NCBI RefSeq assembly: GCF_002101675.1
Contig: NZ_LQOY01000151.1
Coordinates: forward strand, 1 to 64,000
Origin: Mycobacterium gordonae
GTDB taxonomy: Bacteria; Actinomycetota; Actinomycetes; Mycobacteriales; Mycobacteriaceae
DNA length: 64,000 nucleotides
Direction of reading: 5' to 3'
The notes under the pieces are model-generated. The model was not told where the DNA came from, made no database searches, and saw only the letters and a program-made list of their open reading frames with translations. Positions 1 through 9,503 of the stretch are shown piece after piece. The stretch's first letter is position 1; every line of letters begins with the position of its first letter. A program made the position numbers and the translations under genes.

Positions 1-3000
1 GCCGGCGGATGCGGGTAACCACTTGGCATTGCAACTCCTAAGATCCATGTTGTTGCAATGACCGTATGAATTTGCCGTGCGAGTTGGACTCGTGAGCGCA
101 CGCTCAGCTTGGAGTAGATGTTGCTCAAATGCGCTTGCACAGTTCGCGTGGAGATGAAAAGACGCGCGGCGATGTCCTTGTTCGCCAGTCCTTGGCCCAA
201 CAGTTTCACGACGTTGAGTTCGGCCGGTGTCAGCGCAGCCGACCCCGTTGACGGTCGTTTGCGTTCGCCGCGGCCACGTCGTGCATGAGCGATCGCCTCG
301 TCAACGGAAAGGGTCCCGCCCTGGGTCCAGGACTCCTCGAAAGCATTGTCGCCCATGACCTCCCGCAATCGGGTCACCGACGTGTCGTGGGCAGCGTCGT
401 AGATCGTGAAGCGGACCTGACCGGCGCGGTCGCGAAGTTGCTCTGCTGCTCCGAAGTAGCGTGCGGCATCCCGGTAGGCACCGGCGTCCACCGCGAGCGT
501 GGCCAGGCACTCGAGCACGTCGGGAATGACCAAGTGTCCCTTGAGCTTCGCCGCAAGCGCCAGTGCTTCGTGCGCATCGCGCTCGGCCTGGTCTCGATCA
601 TCCTGTGCGAGTGCGACGCGCGCCCGCGTCACCAGCGCCAGCATCAGATGCGCGCCGCGGGTCGCCGAGACGGCATCGTCGGCCCAGCGCCGCGCCACGG
701 CCAGTTCGCCACGTGCGAGCGCAACCTGGGCAAGAGGGGTGACGTTGACGATCGCCAGTTCGGGCTGGACGCTCATTAGTTGCCAAGCCTTCTCGGCGGC
801 GTTGGCGGACGCCTCCACGTCACCCGCCGCCAGGGTCGCGGCGGCCAACGCCGCGCAGGCAAAACCCTGGGCGAACTCGCCGAAGTCTGCCGCGCCATGC
901 ACAGCCGCCGTCGCGGCCGCCCGTGCTCCTGCCGTGTCGCCACCAGAGACGAGTAGGTGGCCCAAGCTGACGAGACTGGACACCCTCCAGTTGTCGTCAT
1001 GCGCGGCTTCTGACTCGACAACGAGGTCGCGGAATTGCGTTATGGCGCCGCCGACGTCGCCTTGCCACCACTGCGCCAAAGCCACACACCAGCGGCACGT
1101 GCGCGAGTTGTAGCCGTCACCGATCGCCTCGGCAACATCGCGTCCTTCTTCGCCGGCCGCGAGCACCGCAGTCGGATCACCTTCTCCGGTGACCGCCGCG
1201 AAAGCCTGGAAACCAAGAATCTGGCTTAGGCTCCGGTCATCACCCAGTGCGCGGGCGAGGCCGAGTGCCTCATCAAAGTACGGGCGTGCGGCCTCGGCAT
1301 CGAAGGCTGCTAAGCAGCCGCAAGCGGTGAGCGCGCGGACCAGCAAGGCCGGGTTGTCGAGTTCGCGAGCGATCGCCAGGGCTTCTTGTGCCTCCGCAGT
1401 GTGGTCGTGGATGAATTGCGCCGCGTCGAGCATGGCCCTGTCGGCCAGCGCCCTGGCGCGAAGCGCGGGCGGCACCTCCATGTGGTGCACCTTGACGTCG
1501 TCGAGCGCAGCTTCGAACCAGGCCGTACCCTCCTGCGCGCCGCCACGGGTGAGCCACAAGGGTTGCAACGCAGACGCGAGACGCAACGCGGTTGTGGTCG
1601 CGGTGTCGGTTGCGGTTTCACGGCACCACGTGAACGCTGCCCGCATGTTGTCCATCTCAATTACGGCCCGTTCGACCCGGCGCTGATGACCGGTGCGGCC
1701 GGGTGCTTCGAGTAGCGTCGCCATCGCGGAGTAGTGGTCGCTGTGGCGGGCGCGCACTTCGTCCGCCTCGCGGGACTCGCCGAGCTTTTCCAGCGCGTAA
1801 TGGCGGACTGTCTCCAGCATTCGGTACCGTGTCCCGAAGGCGCTGTCTTCTGCTGCGATGAGAGATTTGTCGATGAGCAGGGTGAGTTGATCCAGGGCTT
1901 GGTAACTTTCGATATCGCTTCCGCCACAAACGGACTGCGCAGCTTCGAGGTCGAATCCGCCCATGAAGACCGCCGCTCGGCGGAACAGCACACGTTCGGG
2001 CTCAGTCAGCAGCGCGTGTGACCAGTCGACAGAGGCCCGCAGCGTCTGTTGGCGACGGACGGCCGTTCGGGCACCGCCCGTCAGTAGCCGGAAGCGATTG
2101 TGCAGGCTGTCGAGTATCTGCGTCGGCGACAGCGCCCGAACTCGTGCGGCCGCAAGCTCAATCGCCAATGGTATGCCGTCGAGGCGCTGGCAGATCTCCG
2201 TCACTGTCGCCGAGTTTTCCTCGGACACAACGAAGTCGGGTCGAACGTGACGGGCGCGTTCGGTGAACAATGCGATCGCCTCGTCGGCCAGCGACAGGGA
2301 CGGCACCGCCCAGACGACTTCGCCTGCCACTCGGATAGGCTCGCGGCTGGTGGTCAAGATGGTAACCGCCGGGCAAGCTCCCAGCAGGGCAACGGTCAGC
2401 GAGGCACATGCGTCGATCACGTGCTCACAGTTGTCCAAGACGATGAGCATCTGCCGACCGGCCACGACCCGGGTTAGCGTGTCCATCGTCGACCGCCCAG
2501 CCTGGTCGGGCAGCCCCAACGCGCGTGTCACGGTGACCGGCACGACGTCGGAGTCGGTGATCGGGGAGAGATCGACGTACCACACCCCGTCCGCTAAATC
2601 GCCCACCACCTTTTCCGCGACCCGCACCGCCAGACGTGTCTTGCCCACGCCGCCGGATCCGGTCAGCGTCACCAACCGGTTATCGGCGATCAACTGCCGT
2701 ACCGTCTCGATCTCGGTGCCGCGGCCCACAAAGCTGGTGAGCTGTGGTGGAAGATGCTGTTGTTTATCGGTTTTCGGGCCGCGTAGTGGTGGGAAGTCGA
2801 TGCGAAGGTCGGCGTGACACAGCTGCGACACACGTTCGGGTCTCGGCAGATCCCGCAGCGGATGGGTGCCCAGGTCGAGCATCCACGCATCGGCGGGAAG
2901 CACGTCGGCGAGCAGGTCGCCGGTCGTCGCCGACAGGACCGTCTGACCGCCGTGGGCAAGATCGCGCAACCGTGCGGCACGGTTGATGGTCGGCCCGACG

Positions 3001-3386
3001 TAGTTTGCTTCGTCGCGGAGTTGTACCTCGCCGGTATGCAAACCGATCCGCAAACTGAGCGGTGAGAGCGGTGTGAGCTGCAGTTGCAGCGCAAACGCCG
3101 CGGCGTCGCTGGCTCGAGCGAAGGCGACAACGAAGCTGTCGCCCTCACCTTGTTCGACCGGGCGCACCCCGCGGTGGGCGGTGACCAGGTCCGTCAGCGC
3201 CCGGTCGAGACGAGCGACTGCGGCACTCATTTCGCCGGGCTGGGTCTGCCACAACCGTGTGGAGCCCTCGACATCTGCGAGCAACAACGTGACCGTTCCG
3301 GTGGGTAGCTCGCTCACGCCCAACTCGCTCCAGTCCAACGGTTGCGTGTCCGCGATTCTGTCGATCCCAGTCATGGTAACCAGCAT
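1..3386 (-). CDS. Adenylate/guanylate cyclase-AAA ATPase-LuxR family regulator (3' end outside window)
   Basis: One reading frame stays open from 3386 to the left edge (1128 codons seen), so the C-terminus is missing. Residues about 30-190 look like a class III cyclase domain: metal-site Asp in LLLADVEGSTRLW, then VEQGEGDSF and an N-x-x-x-R pair in INRAARL. The usual substrate-choosing Lys is replaced by Gln, as known for M. tuberculosis Rv0386. A P-loop, GSGGVGKT, lies near residue 245 and opens an NB-ARC/AAA-like ATPase. A long helical repeat region follows, and a LuxR helix-turn-helix (TVQAHLSNIYSKL) lies near residues 1050-1105. The start is ATG 3386 after TGAGGT; ATG 3374 is an in-frame alternative. 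It is divergent from the serine hydrolase. Ligand and target genes cannot be told from sequence. Confidence 0.9.
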   Translation of the reverse strand, partial: MLVTMTGIDRIADTQPLDWSELGVSELPTGTVTLLLADVEGSTRLWQTQPGEMSAAVARLDRALTDLVTAHRGVRPVEQGEGDSFVVAFARASDAAAFALQLQLTPLSPLSLRIGLHTGEVQLRDEANYVGPTINRAARLRDLAHGGQTVLSATTGDLLADVLPADAWMLDLGTHPLRDLPRPERVSQLCHADLRIDFPPLRGPKTDKQQHLPPQLTSFVGRGTEIETVRQLIADNRLVTLTGSGGVGKTRLAVRVAEKVVGDLADGVWYVDLSPITDSDVVPVTVTRALGLPDQAGRSTMDTLTRVVAGRQMLIVLDNCEHVIDACASLTVALLGACPAVTILTTSREPIRVAGEVVWAVPSLSLADEAIALFTERARHVRPDFVVSEENSATVTEICQRLDGIPLAIELAAARVRALSPTQILDSLHNRFRLLTGGARTAVRRQQTLRASVDWSHALLTEPERVLFRRAAVFMGGFDLEAAQSVCGGSDIESYQALDQLTLLIDKSLIAAEDSAFGTRYRMLETVRHYALEKLGESREADEVRARHSDHYSAMATLLEAPGRTGHQRRVERAVIEMDNMRAAFTWCRETATDTATTTALRLASALQPLWLTRGGAQEGTAWFEAALDDVKVHHMEVPPALRARALADRAMLDAAQFIHDHTAEAQEALAIARELDNPALLVRALTACGCLAAFDAEAARPYFDEALGLARALGDDRSLSQILGFQAFAAVTGEGDPTAVLAAGEEGRDVAEAIGDGYNSRTCRWCVALAQWWQGDVGGAITQFRDLVVESEAAHDDNWRVSSLVSLGHLLVSGGDTAGARAAATAAVHGAADFGEFAQGFACAALAAATLAAGDVEASANAAEKAWQLMSVQPELAIVNVTPLAQVALARGELAVARRWADDAVSATRGAHLMLALVTRARVALAQDDRDQAERDAHEALALAAKLKGHLVIPDVLECLATLAVDAGAYRDAARYFGAAEQLRDRAGQVRFTIYDAAHDTSVTRLREVMGDNAFEESWTQGGTLSVDEAIAHARRGRGERKRPSTGSAALTPAELNVVKLLGQGLANKDIAARLFISTRTVQAHLSNIYSKLSVRSRVQLARQIHTVIATTWILGVAMPSGYPHPP

Positions 3387-3528
3387 GTAGCGACCTCAGG
3401 CAGCAATCATCGGCTGAAACACCTAGATGACCGCTGGGCCTGACGCATCCCAAGCTAGGTCGTTTGGCCGATGTTCTTTCGCCGTTCATGTCCGATAGTG
3501 AGTTTCACTGAACTTGAGGAGACAACGG

Positions 3529-4716
3529 ATGGACACCCAGACCCTGATCGACGCCCACTTCACGACTGGCGTTCTGCATGGACACTACGACAAGCGTTTC
3601 GAGGACCTCGTCGCCGCGCTGGCCGACGAGGTCACTGGCGATGGCGAACTCGGCGCCGCGATCGCCGTCGATATCGACGGCGAGTTCGTTGTTGACGTAT
3701 GGGGCGGGAATGCCGACAAAGCCAAAACCCGTGCATGGCGGAAAGACACGATCGTCAACGTCTTCTCCAGCACCAAGAATGTCACCTCACTGGCGGCGTT
3801 GATTCTGATTGACCGTGGGCTGCTCGATCCGTTCGCCCCGGTCGCGAAGTACTGGCCCGAGTTCGCCGCCAACGGTAAGGAGCACATCGAGGTGCGCCAC
3901 ATCATGAGCCACACCTCGGGATTGTCCGGTTGGGAGATGCCATTCACCCTCGACGATATCTACGACCGGGAAAAGTCCACGGCGCAGCTTGCCGCGCAGG
4001 CGCCGTGGTGGACACCGGGTACCGCGTCCGGATACCACGCCGTGACCAGTGGCCATCTCATCGGCGAAGTCATCCGCCGGATCACCGGCAAGACATTGAA
4101 ACAGTTTGTGCGCGAGGAGATCGCCGAACCGCTCGGGGCCGACTTTCAGATCGGAGCACGCCCCGAGGACGATTCGCGGATCGCCGAACTCATCCCACCT
4201 CCGCCGCTCGATGTCCCGTTGGACGCCGTTCCTGGCGACCACCCGATGCGCAAGACGTTCGCCGCGATGCCACCCACTCCCGAGTCTGCCCTGGCAGCCG
4301 AAACACCGGCGTGGCGCGGCGCCGAGATCGGGTCGGCCAACGGCCACGGAAACGCGCGCTCGCTGGTTCGTGCCCTGTCTCCGATCTCGTTGAACGGCAA
4401 TGTCAACGGCGTGCGGCTGCTGAGCCCTGAAACCATCGACCTGATCTTTCAAGAGCAAGCCAACGGCATCGATCTGGTGCTGGCCATGCCGACCCGGTGG
4501 GGCCTCGGATTCGCGTTGCCGCATCTCGAGGCGGTGCCCGACATCCCCGACGAGAAGATCTGCTACTGGGGCGGCTGGGGTGGCTCAATGGCGGTCATGA
4601 ATCCGGAGCGCCGCACCACCTTCGGCTACGTGATGAACAAGATGGGACAAGTGACGTCGGCGGGAACCGAGCGCACCCGCAAATACACCAAACTGATCTA
4701 TGAGGCCCTCACCTAG
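3529..4716 (+). CDS. Serine hydrolase of the beta-lactamase/class VIII esterase family
   Basis: 395 residues, start ATG 3529 preceded by GAGGAG at 3516-3521; a TTG 15 bases upstream lies across that ribosome site and is not needed. The family catalytic S-x-x-K is seen as SSTK (about residues 80-83), with the second-motif Tyr probably in GYHAVTSGH and a late GGWGGS glycine motif in the KTG/W-G-G position. No signal peptide is visible, so it is probably cytoplasmic. Relatives are beta-lactamase-fold esterases and peptidases, and several mycobacterial Lip proteins belong there. The substrate is unknown. A long hairpin repeat follows it before purD. Confidence 0.85.
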   Translation: MDTQTLIDAHFTTGVLHGHYDKRFEDLVAALADEVTGDGELGAAIAVDIDGEFVVDVWGGNADKAKTRAWRKDTIVNVFSSTKNVTSLAALILIDRGLLDPFAPVAKYWPEFAANGKEHIEVRHIMSHTSGLSGWEMPFTLDDIYDREKSTAQLAAQAPWWTPGTASGYHAVTSGHLIGEVIRRITGKTLKQFVREEIAEPLGADFQIGARPEDDSRIAELIPPPPLDVPLDAVPGDHPMRKTFAAMPPTPESALAAETPAWRGAEIGSANGHGNARSLVRALSPISLNGNVNGVRLLSPETIDLIFQEQANGIDLVLAMPTRWGLGFALPHLEAVPDIPDEKICYWGGWGGSMAVMNPERRTTFGYVMNKMGQVTSAGTERTRKYTKLIYEALT

Positions 4717-4749
4717 GTCCGTCGAGGGAAGTTGCCGTAGCCACCTGGC

Positions 4750-4805
4750 GAGCAGACACAAGATCGCACTTTGGCCGCGCCAAACGTGCGATTTTGTGTC
4801 TGCTC
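4750..4805. repeat. Hairpin repeat, copy 1 (GAGCAGACACAA outer arms)
   Basis: The left arm 4750-4769 pairs with 4786-4805 with one G-U-type mismatch, and an inner stem TTTGGC/GCCAAA continues it, so nearly all 56 bases fold on themselves. The outer arm matches the arm of a second element at 22532-22593, although the inner stems differ. It lies between the serine hydrolase stop and the purD promoter hexamer at 4815, so it may terminate the first transcript and must also overlap the purD -35 region. Confidence 0.8.
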
Positions 4806-4814
4806 AGCGTCAGA

Positions 4815-4820
4815 TAGGGT
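4815..4820 (+). promoter_or_regulatory. Predicted -10 hexamer for leaderless purD mRNA
   Basis: TAGGGT fits the mycobacterial TANNNT -10 pattern and ends 8 bases before GTG 4829. No Shine-Dalgarno sequence is present, so the transcript probably begins at or near the start codon. Inferred from sequence only. Confidence 0.45.
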
Positions 4821-4828
4821 GGCGTGTC

Positions 4829-6097
4829 GTGCGCGTCCTGGTGATCGGCTCCGGTGCCCGAGAACATGCCCTCTTGCTGGCGCTCAGCAAAGACCCGCAG
4901 GTCACGGGGTTGATTGTGGCCCCGGGCAACGCTGGCACTGGCCGGCTGGCCGAGCAGCACGACGTCGACATCACCTCCGCTGAGCAGGTCGTCGCGCTGG
5001 CGCGCAAGGTCGAGGCCGACCTGGTCGTGATCGGCCCCGAGGTGCCGCTGGTGCTGGGCGTGGCCGACGCGGTGCGCGCCGCCGGCATCGTCTGCTTCGG
5101 GCCCGGCAAGGACGCGGCTCGCATCGAAGGGTCCAAGGCCTTCGCCAAAGAGGTCATGGCCGCGGCCGGAGTGCGCACTGCGGCCAGTGAGATCGTGGAC
5201 AACCCGGCGCATCTGGATGCCGCCCTCGCGCGTTTCGGACCGGCTGCCGGTGACCCGGCCTGGGTGGTCAAGGACGACTCGCTGGCCGCCGGCAAAGGTG
5301 TCGTCGTCACCGCTGACCGCGAGGCCGCTCGCGCCCACGCCGCCGGCCTCCTCGATTCGGGTCATCCCGTGTTGCTCGAGTCGTTTCTGGACGGGCCCGA
5401 GGTGTCGTTGTTCTGCGTGCTCGACGGCGCGACCGTGGTGCCGCTGCTGCCCGCGCAGGACTTCAAGCGGGTCGGCGACGGCGACGTCGGCCCCAACACC
5501 GGCGGCATGGGCGCCTACGCGCCACTGTCATGGTTGCCCGACGATGTCTACCACGACATCGTCAGCCGGGTTGTGGAACCCGTTGCGGCCGAACTTGTCC
5601 GGCGCGGCAGCCCGTTCAACGGGTTGCTCTACGCCGGTCTGGCCATCACCTCCGACGGCCCCGCGGTGGTCGAATTCAATTGCCGGTTCGGTGATCCGGA
5701 GACGCAAGCCGTGCTGGCGCTGCTGGAGTCGCCGCTCGGACAGCTGCTGTATGCCGCTGGTAACGGGAAACTGGCTGACTTCGAACCGTTGCGCTGGCGG
5801 GACGGCTCAGCAGTGACGGTGGTGCTGGCGGCGGAGAATTATCCCGGGCGGCCACGCGTCGGAGACGTCATTGTCGGCTCGGAAGCCGATGGCGTCCTGC
5901 ACGCCGGCACCGCCCGCCGTGACGACGGCGCAATCGTCTCCTCCGGCGGGCGGGTGTTGTCGGTCGTCGGTACCGGCGCCGATCTGGCCGAAGCGCGCGC
6001 CCGCGCGTACGGCATCCTCGACTCGATTCGATTGCCGGGCAGCCACTTCCGCACCGATATCGGGCAGCGCGCCGCCGAGGGAAAGATCAGCGTGTAG
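4829..6097 (+). CDS. purD: Phosphoribosylamine-glycine ligase (GAR synthetase)
   Basis: 422 residues, the usual length. It joins phosphoribosylamine and glycine with ATP, the second step of purine synthesis, in the cytoplasm. The N-terminus [13 protein letters not shown] is the family's dinucleotide-fold start. The ATP-grasp core carries KGVVVT, the signature PNTGGMGAY (about residues 221-230) and [11 protein letters not shown]. The frame is open upstream to 4700, but GTG 4829 gives the family N-terminus and sits behind a -10-like hexamer. It is convergent with the kinase gene, 13 bases away. Confidence 0.97.
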   Translation: MRVLVIGSGAREHALLLALSKDPQVTGLIVAPGNAGTGRLAEQHDVDITSAEQVVALARKVEADLVVIGPEVPLVLGVADAVRAAGIVCFGPGKDAARIEGSKAFAKEVMAAAGVRTAASEIVDNPAHLDAALARFGPAAGDPAWVVKDDSLAAGKGVVVTADREAARAHAAGLLDSGHPVLLESFLDGPEVSLFCVLDGATVVPLLPAQDFKRVGDGDVGPNTGGMGAYAPLSWLPDDVYHDIVSRVVEPVAAELVRRGSPFNGLLYAGLAITSDGPAVVEFNCRFGDPETQAVLALLESPLGQLLYAAGNGKLADFEPLRWRDGSAVTVVLAAENYPGRPRVGDVIVGSEADGVLHAGTARRDDGAIVSSGGRVLSVVGTGADLAEARARAYGILDSIRLPGSHFRTDIGQRAAEGKISV

Positions 6098-6110
6098 CCG
6101 GACAACCCCG

Positions 6111-7673
6111 CTATTGCTGGTACTGCGGACAGTAAACGGTGATCGCTGCGTTGACGCCCGCGGCGGCCTGCGCGGGTGTGACGCCGTCGTTGCCGGTCAC
6201 CGTCGCCTGCACCGAATCATTTGGCGTGCCACCGTTTTGCAGGCTATTGCACACGGCTCGGCCGGTGGCGGCGGCCGTGCCCGGATCGGTGACGGTAAGA
6301 CCGGGGATGCCGGACACCATATTGACGAAGGCCTGGTCCGGGTCGGGTGGCCGTTGCGGCGCAGGCTCGGGAGCTTTCGCCGGAGCTGGGGGCGCAGCGG
6401 AAGCGGCAGCCGGGACGGGCGCTCGCCGGGGTGCAGGTGGCGAAGTCGGCGCCGGGATTGACGGGGTTGATGGCAGTGCGACGGCCTCGTTGGCAGGTGC
6501 CGCCACCGGCGGCGCGGGCGCCGCCGGTGGCAACGGCGGTGGCGACACCTCCGAGGCGAAGTCGGGCTGCTCAGCAGCCTGGGCCAGCGCACGAGGGCTG
6601 ACCTCGCTTCTATCGTCAAGCGGGTAGCCGCTGGCGGCGATGCCGGTGAGTGCGATCACCGTTGCTGCCGCCGCGAAGATCCGCCACCGTCGAGGGTGCG
6701 GTTTGGTGCCGTGAGCCTCTGTCTCGGTTACCGATCTGCGCTGGGGCCGGACCGCCGCGGGTCTGGGCATCGTGCATACCGAGGTGGCCGATTGACCCGC
6801 GCGGGCTGCGCGTGCGAAAGCCTGAGCGAAAGCAGTGCAGCGAGAGTATCGATCGGTGGGGTCCTTCGCGAGCGCTGTAGCAAGCGCCGAATCGAAAGGC
6901 GCCAGCAATGGATGAGTTTCCGCCAGCAACGGCGGTGGCGCACTCAAGTGGCGGCTGATTACCACGGCAGGGTTGTCGTGGGGGAACAACTGCGATCCGG
7001 TCAGCAGATGATAGGCGGTCGCGGCAAGAGCGTACTGATCGGCGCGGTGGTCCAGCGGCTCATCCGTCAATTGCTCCGGTGCGGCGTAGGGGAAGGTGCC
7101 GATCATCATGTTGGTCGCGGTGAGCCCGCTGCTGGTATCGCCTATGTTCCTAGCAATTCCGAAGTCGCTGAGCAGGATTCTCTGACTACCTTCATCCGGC
7201 TCGGACAGCAGTATATTGGCAGGGCTGACATCCCGATGCATGACGTTGTGGTGCTGATGCGCATAGTCCAGGGCACTGGCGATCGCCTCCACTATCGCAA
7301 CTACCCGATCTGCCGGCATGCCCGCCGGATAGCGATTCCTCAATAGGCTCGCAGCATCGGTTCCGTCCACAAAATCCATTGAGATCCACAATTTTCCGTC
7401 AAACTCGCCGCGGTCATTAACGCGTACGATGTTCGGGTGCCACAGAGCGGCAGCCAGATCCGCCTCTCTGACGAAACGTCGCCGGTACTCGTCGTCGGCC
7501 GATATGTCGCCACTCAAGACCTTCAGTGCCTCCTGACGGGGTAACCGCGGATGCTCCGCGAGGTAGACCTCACCCATGCCGCCGCACCCCAACAACCGGA
7601 TAATGGTGTACCCGGCAAACACCTCACCGGGCCTCAGTCCGATGCTCAAGCCCTGACGAGTTAACCCAATCAT
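6111..7673 (-). CDS. Membrane Ser/Thr protein kinase with DUF732 C-terminal domain
   Basis: 520 residues from ATG 7673, chosen because GGAGGG precedes it by 8 bases; the frame is open to 7808. The kinase domain (about 10-280) shows the glycine loop GCGGMGEVY, the ATP Lys at about 51, catalytic loop [11 protein letters not shown] (Asp near 148), DFG near 170 and APE. The Lys that normally follows HRD (HRDxKPxN) is Ser. An Ala/Pro-rich stretch and one membrane segment (about 330-350) lead to a secreted Pro-rich linker and a DUF732-like tail with two cysteines. This is the PknB-type receptor-kinase plan. Nothing equivalent lies between purD and ggtA in M. tuberculosis as I recall, so it is probably an insertion. 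Confidence 0.9.
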   Translation of the reverse strand: MIGLTRQGLSIGLRPGEVFAGYTIIRLLGCGGMGEVYLAEHPRLPRQEALKVLSGDISADDEYRRRFVREADLAAALWHPNIVRVNDRGEFDGKLWISMDFVDGTDAASLLRNRYPAGMPADRVVAIVEAIASALDYAHQHHNVMHRDVSPANILLSEPDEGSQRILLSDFGIARNIGDTSSGLTATNMMIGTFPYAAPEQLTDEPLDHRADQYALAATAYHLLTGSQLFPHDNPAVVISRHLSAPPPLLAETHPLLAPFDSALATALAKDPTDRYSRCTAFAQAFARAARAGQSATSVCTMPRPAAVRPQRRSVTETEAHGTKPHPRRWRIFAAAATVIALTGIAASGYPLDDRSEVSPRALAQAAEQPDFASEVSPPPLPPAAPAPPVAAPANEAVALPSTPSIPAPTSPPAPRRAPVPAAASAAPPAPAKAPEPAPQRPPDPDQAFVNMVSGIPGLTVTDPGTAAATGRAVCNSLQNGGTPNDSVQATVTGNDGVTPAQAAAGVNAAITVYCPQYQQ

Positions 7674-7837
7674 CGCACCGTCCCTCCGGGGCGCCGGGTC
7701 CATGCCCAGGCACTTACCTGCGATTACTCGTCCAATGATAGCCGCAATCTGCCGCGAACGACGACAAGAGTTTCCTATGAGTTCACCGTGCGTTAACCTT
7801 CGATTCACTGCCGGGGATGCAGCACGCCATCGCTTGG

Positions 7838-7879
7838 CAATCTAACTTTGAATTCAGGAAATAAAGTTCATATAATTGC
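7838..7879. promoter_or_regulatory. AT-rich patch with inverted repeat between ggtA stop and kinase
   Basis: AACTTT at 7844-7849 pairs with AAAGTT at 7863-7868 around a 13-base loop, in a stretch far more AT-rich than its surroundings. It overlaps the last codons of ggtA. It could be a weak terminator, or an old junction from the arrival of the kinase gene. The rest of 7674-7867 shows nothing I recognise. Confidence 0.3.
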
Positions 7880-9460
7880 GGCCTGACCATCACGGCGAGG
7901 GTCACTGGCCGCGAGATACCCCGCTTCGAGGCGCCAGATCGCTTGGCAACTCCCGAATGCGTTGTAGTCGTCCACGGTGAGCAGTTCGTGCCCGCGCTGC
8001 CGCAGCTCGTCCAAAGTTTCAGGCGGAAAACCGTTCTCGCAACTGACTTCCATGCCCTGCACCCAGCGGAACCGCGGGCCGTCGCAAGCTGCCTGGGGGT
8101 TCTGGCAATAGTCGGCGATACGCACCAGCACCTGCACGTGACCTTGGGGCTGCATGGGTCCACCCATCACGCCCAAAGTCAGCACCGGCGCGCCGTTCTT
8201 GGTGACGAAGCCGGGGATGATGGTGTGGTAGGGGCGCTTGCCCGGACCAACCTGATTCGGATGTCCCTGCGTCGCAGCGAAATTGGCGCCACGGTTATGC
8301 AGCGATATCCCGGTGCCGGGCACCACCACGCCGGAGCCGAAACCCATGTTGTTCGACTGGATCATCGACACCATCATCCCGGAGGCATCGGCGGCGGTCA
8401 GATAAACCGTGCCGCCACGGGGTGTTCCGGCCGAGGCGGGTCTGGCGCGCTCGGGGTCGATCAGCGCGGCCCGCAGCTTCAGATACTCGGGGTCGAGCAG
8501 TTGCGTTGCGGTCACCGTCATGTGGTCGATATCGCCGACATAGGCATGCGCGTCGGCGAACGCCAGTTTCAGCGCTTCGATCTGCAGGTGCACACTGTCG
8601 GCGGAATCGACTGGCAGCGAGGCCATGTCGAAGTGCTCGAGGATCCCCAACGCGATCAGCGCCACGATACCCTGGCCGTTGGGCGGTATTTCGTGGACCG
8701 TGTAACCGCGGTACTCGCCGTTGATCGTGCCCACCCAATCGGCCCGGTGCGCGGCCAGGTCGCTGGCGTGCAGGGCGCCGCCGTTCGCCGCCGAATGCGC
8801 TTCGAGTGCCGCCGCCAGTGTCCCGCGATAGAACTCCTCGCCGCGCGAAACTGCGATCTTCTCCAGCGTGGCCGCATGGTCGGGAAAGGTGAACAGCTCA
8901 CCGGCTTTGGGGCTGCGTCCGCCCGGCAGGAACGCTTCGGCGAATCCGGGCTGGTTCTTGAACAACGGCACCTGAGCCGCCCACTGGGCGGCCACCATCG
9001 GCGAGACGAGGAAACCGCCGCGGCCGTAAGAGATTGCGGGCGCGAAGAGGCGCTCGAACGGAAGCTTGCCGAACTCGGCGTGCAGCTTCGCCCAGGCCGA
9101 CACCGCACCGGGCACCGTCACGGAATTCCAGCCGGTGGGCGGAACACCCTGCGCGCCAAAGTATTCCGGTGTCCACGCGGCCGGTGCGCGCCCCGACGCG
9201 TTGAGCCCGTGCAGACGCTCACCATCCCAGACGATGGCGAACGCGTCCGACCCGATCCCGTTGGACACCGGTTCGACCAGCGTGAGTGTGATCGCGGTGG
9301 CGATGGCCGCGTCGACGGCGTTACCGCCGGCCGCCAGCATGCCCAGCCCCGCCTGGGCGGCCAGCGGCTGTGATGTGCAGACCGCGTTGGCGGCCAGCAT
9401 GGGCGTCCGAGGCCAGCGGTACGGGTTGTTCCAGCCGAATGGTGTGCTCAGTGTGCTCAC
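7868..9460 (-). CDS. ggtA: Gamma-glutamyltransferase family protein
   Basis: 530 residues. Family members cleave themselves before a catalytic Thr and transfer or hydrolyse gamma-glutamyl groups (glutathione-type amides). The likely nucleophile Thr is in GGTVYLTAAD, near residue 350, followed by the N-terminal-nucleophile beta-subunit motifs (QSNNMGFGSG, LGVMGGPMQPQGH). The N-terminal half has NAVDAAIATA and GIGSDAF, typical of this family. No signal peptide is obvious. GTG 9460 lies 7 bases after TACGCT, so the mRNA is probably leaderless. It corresponds to Rv0773c by position and content. Confidence 0.93.
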   Translation of the reverse strand: MSTLSTPFGWNNPYRWPRTPMLAANAVCTSQPLAAQAGLGMLAAGGNAVDAAIATAITLTLVEPVSNGIGSDAFAIVWDGERLHGLNASGRAPAAWTPEYFGAQGVPPTGWNSVTVPGAVSAWAKLHAEFGKLPFERLFAPAISYGRGGFLVSPMVAAQWAAQVPLFKNQPGFAEAFLPGGRSPKAGELFTFPDHAATLEKIAVSRGEEFYRGTLAAALEAHSAANGGALHASDLAAHRADWVGTINGEYRGYTVHEIPPNGQGIVALIALGILEHFDMASLPVDSADSVHLQIEALKLAFADAHAYVGDIDHMTVTATQLLDPEYLKLRAALIDPERARPASAGTPRGGTVYLTAADASGMMVSMIQSNNMGFGSGVVVPGTGISLHNRGANFAATQGHPNQVGPGKRPYHTIIPGFVTKNGAPVLTLGVMGGPMQPQGHVQVLVRIADYCQNPQAACDGPRFRWVQGMEVSCENGFPPETLDELRQRGHELLTVDDYNAFGSCQAIWRLEAGYLAASDPRRDGQAAII

Positions 9461-9467
9461 GCAGGCG

Positions 9468-9473
9468 AGCGTA
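9468..9473 (-). promoter_or_regulatory. Predicted -10 hexamer for leaderless ggtA mRNA
   Basis: On the minus strand this reads TACGCT (TANNNT), with 7 bases before GTG 9460 and no Shine-Dalgarno. Inferred only. Confidence 0.35.
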
Positions 9474-9503
9474 ACGGCGTACCGGCCGCAGCAACCAGAG
9501 GTT

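Noticed and set aside
7943-9373. 476-codon plus-strand open frame opposite ggtA
   Set aside because: Shadow of a well-recognised gamma-glutamyltransferase with no start signal of its own.
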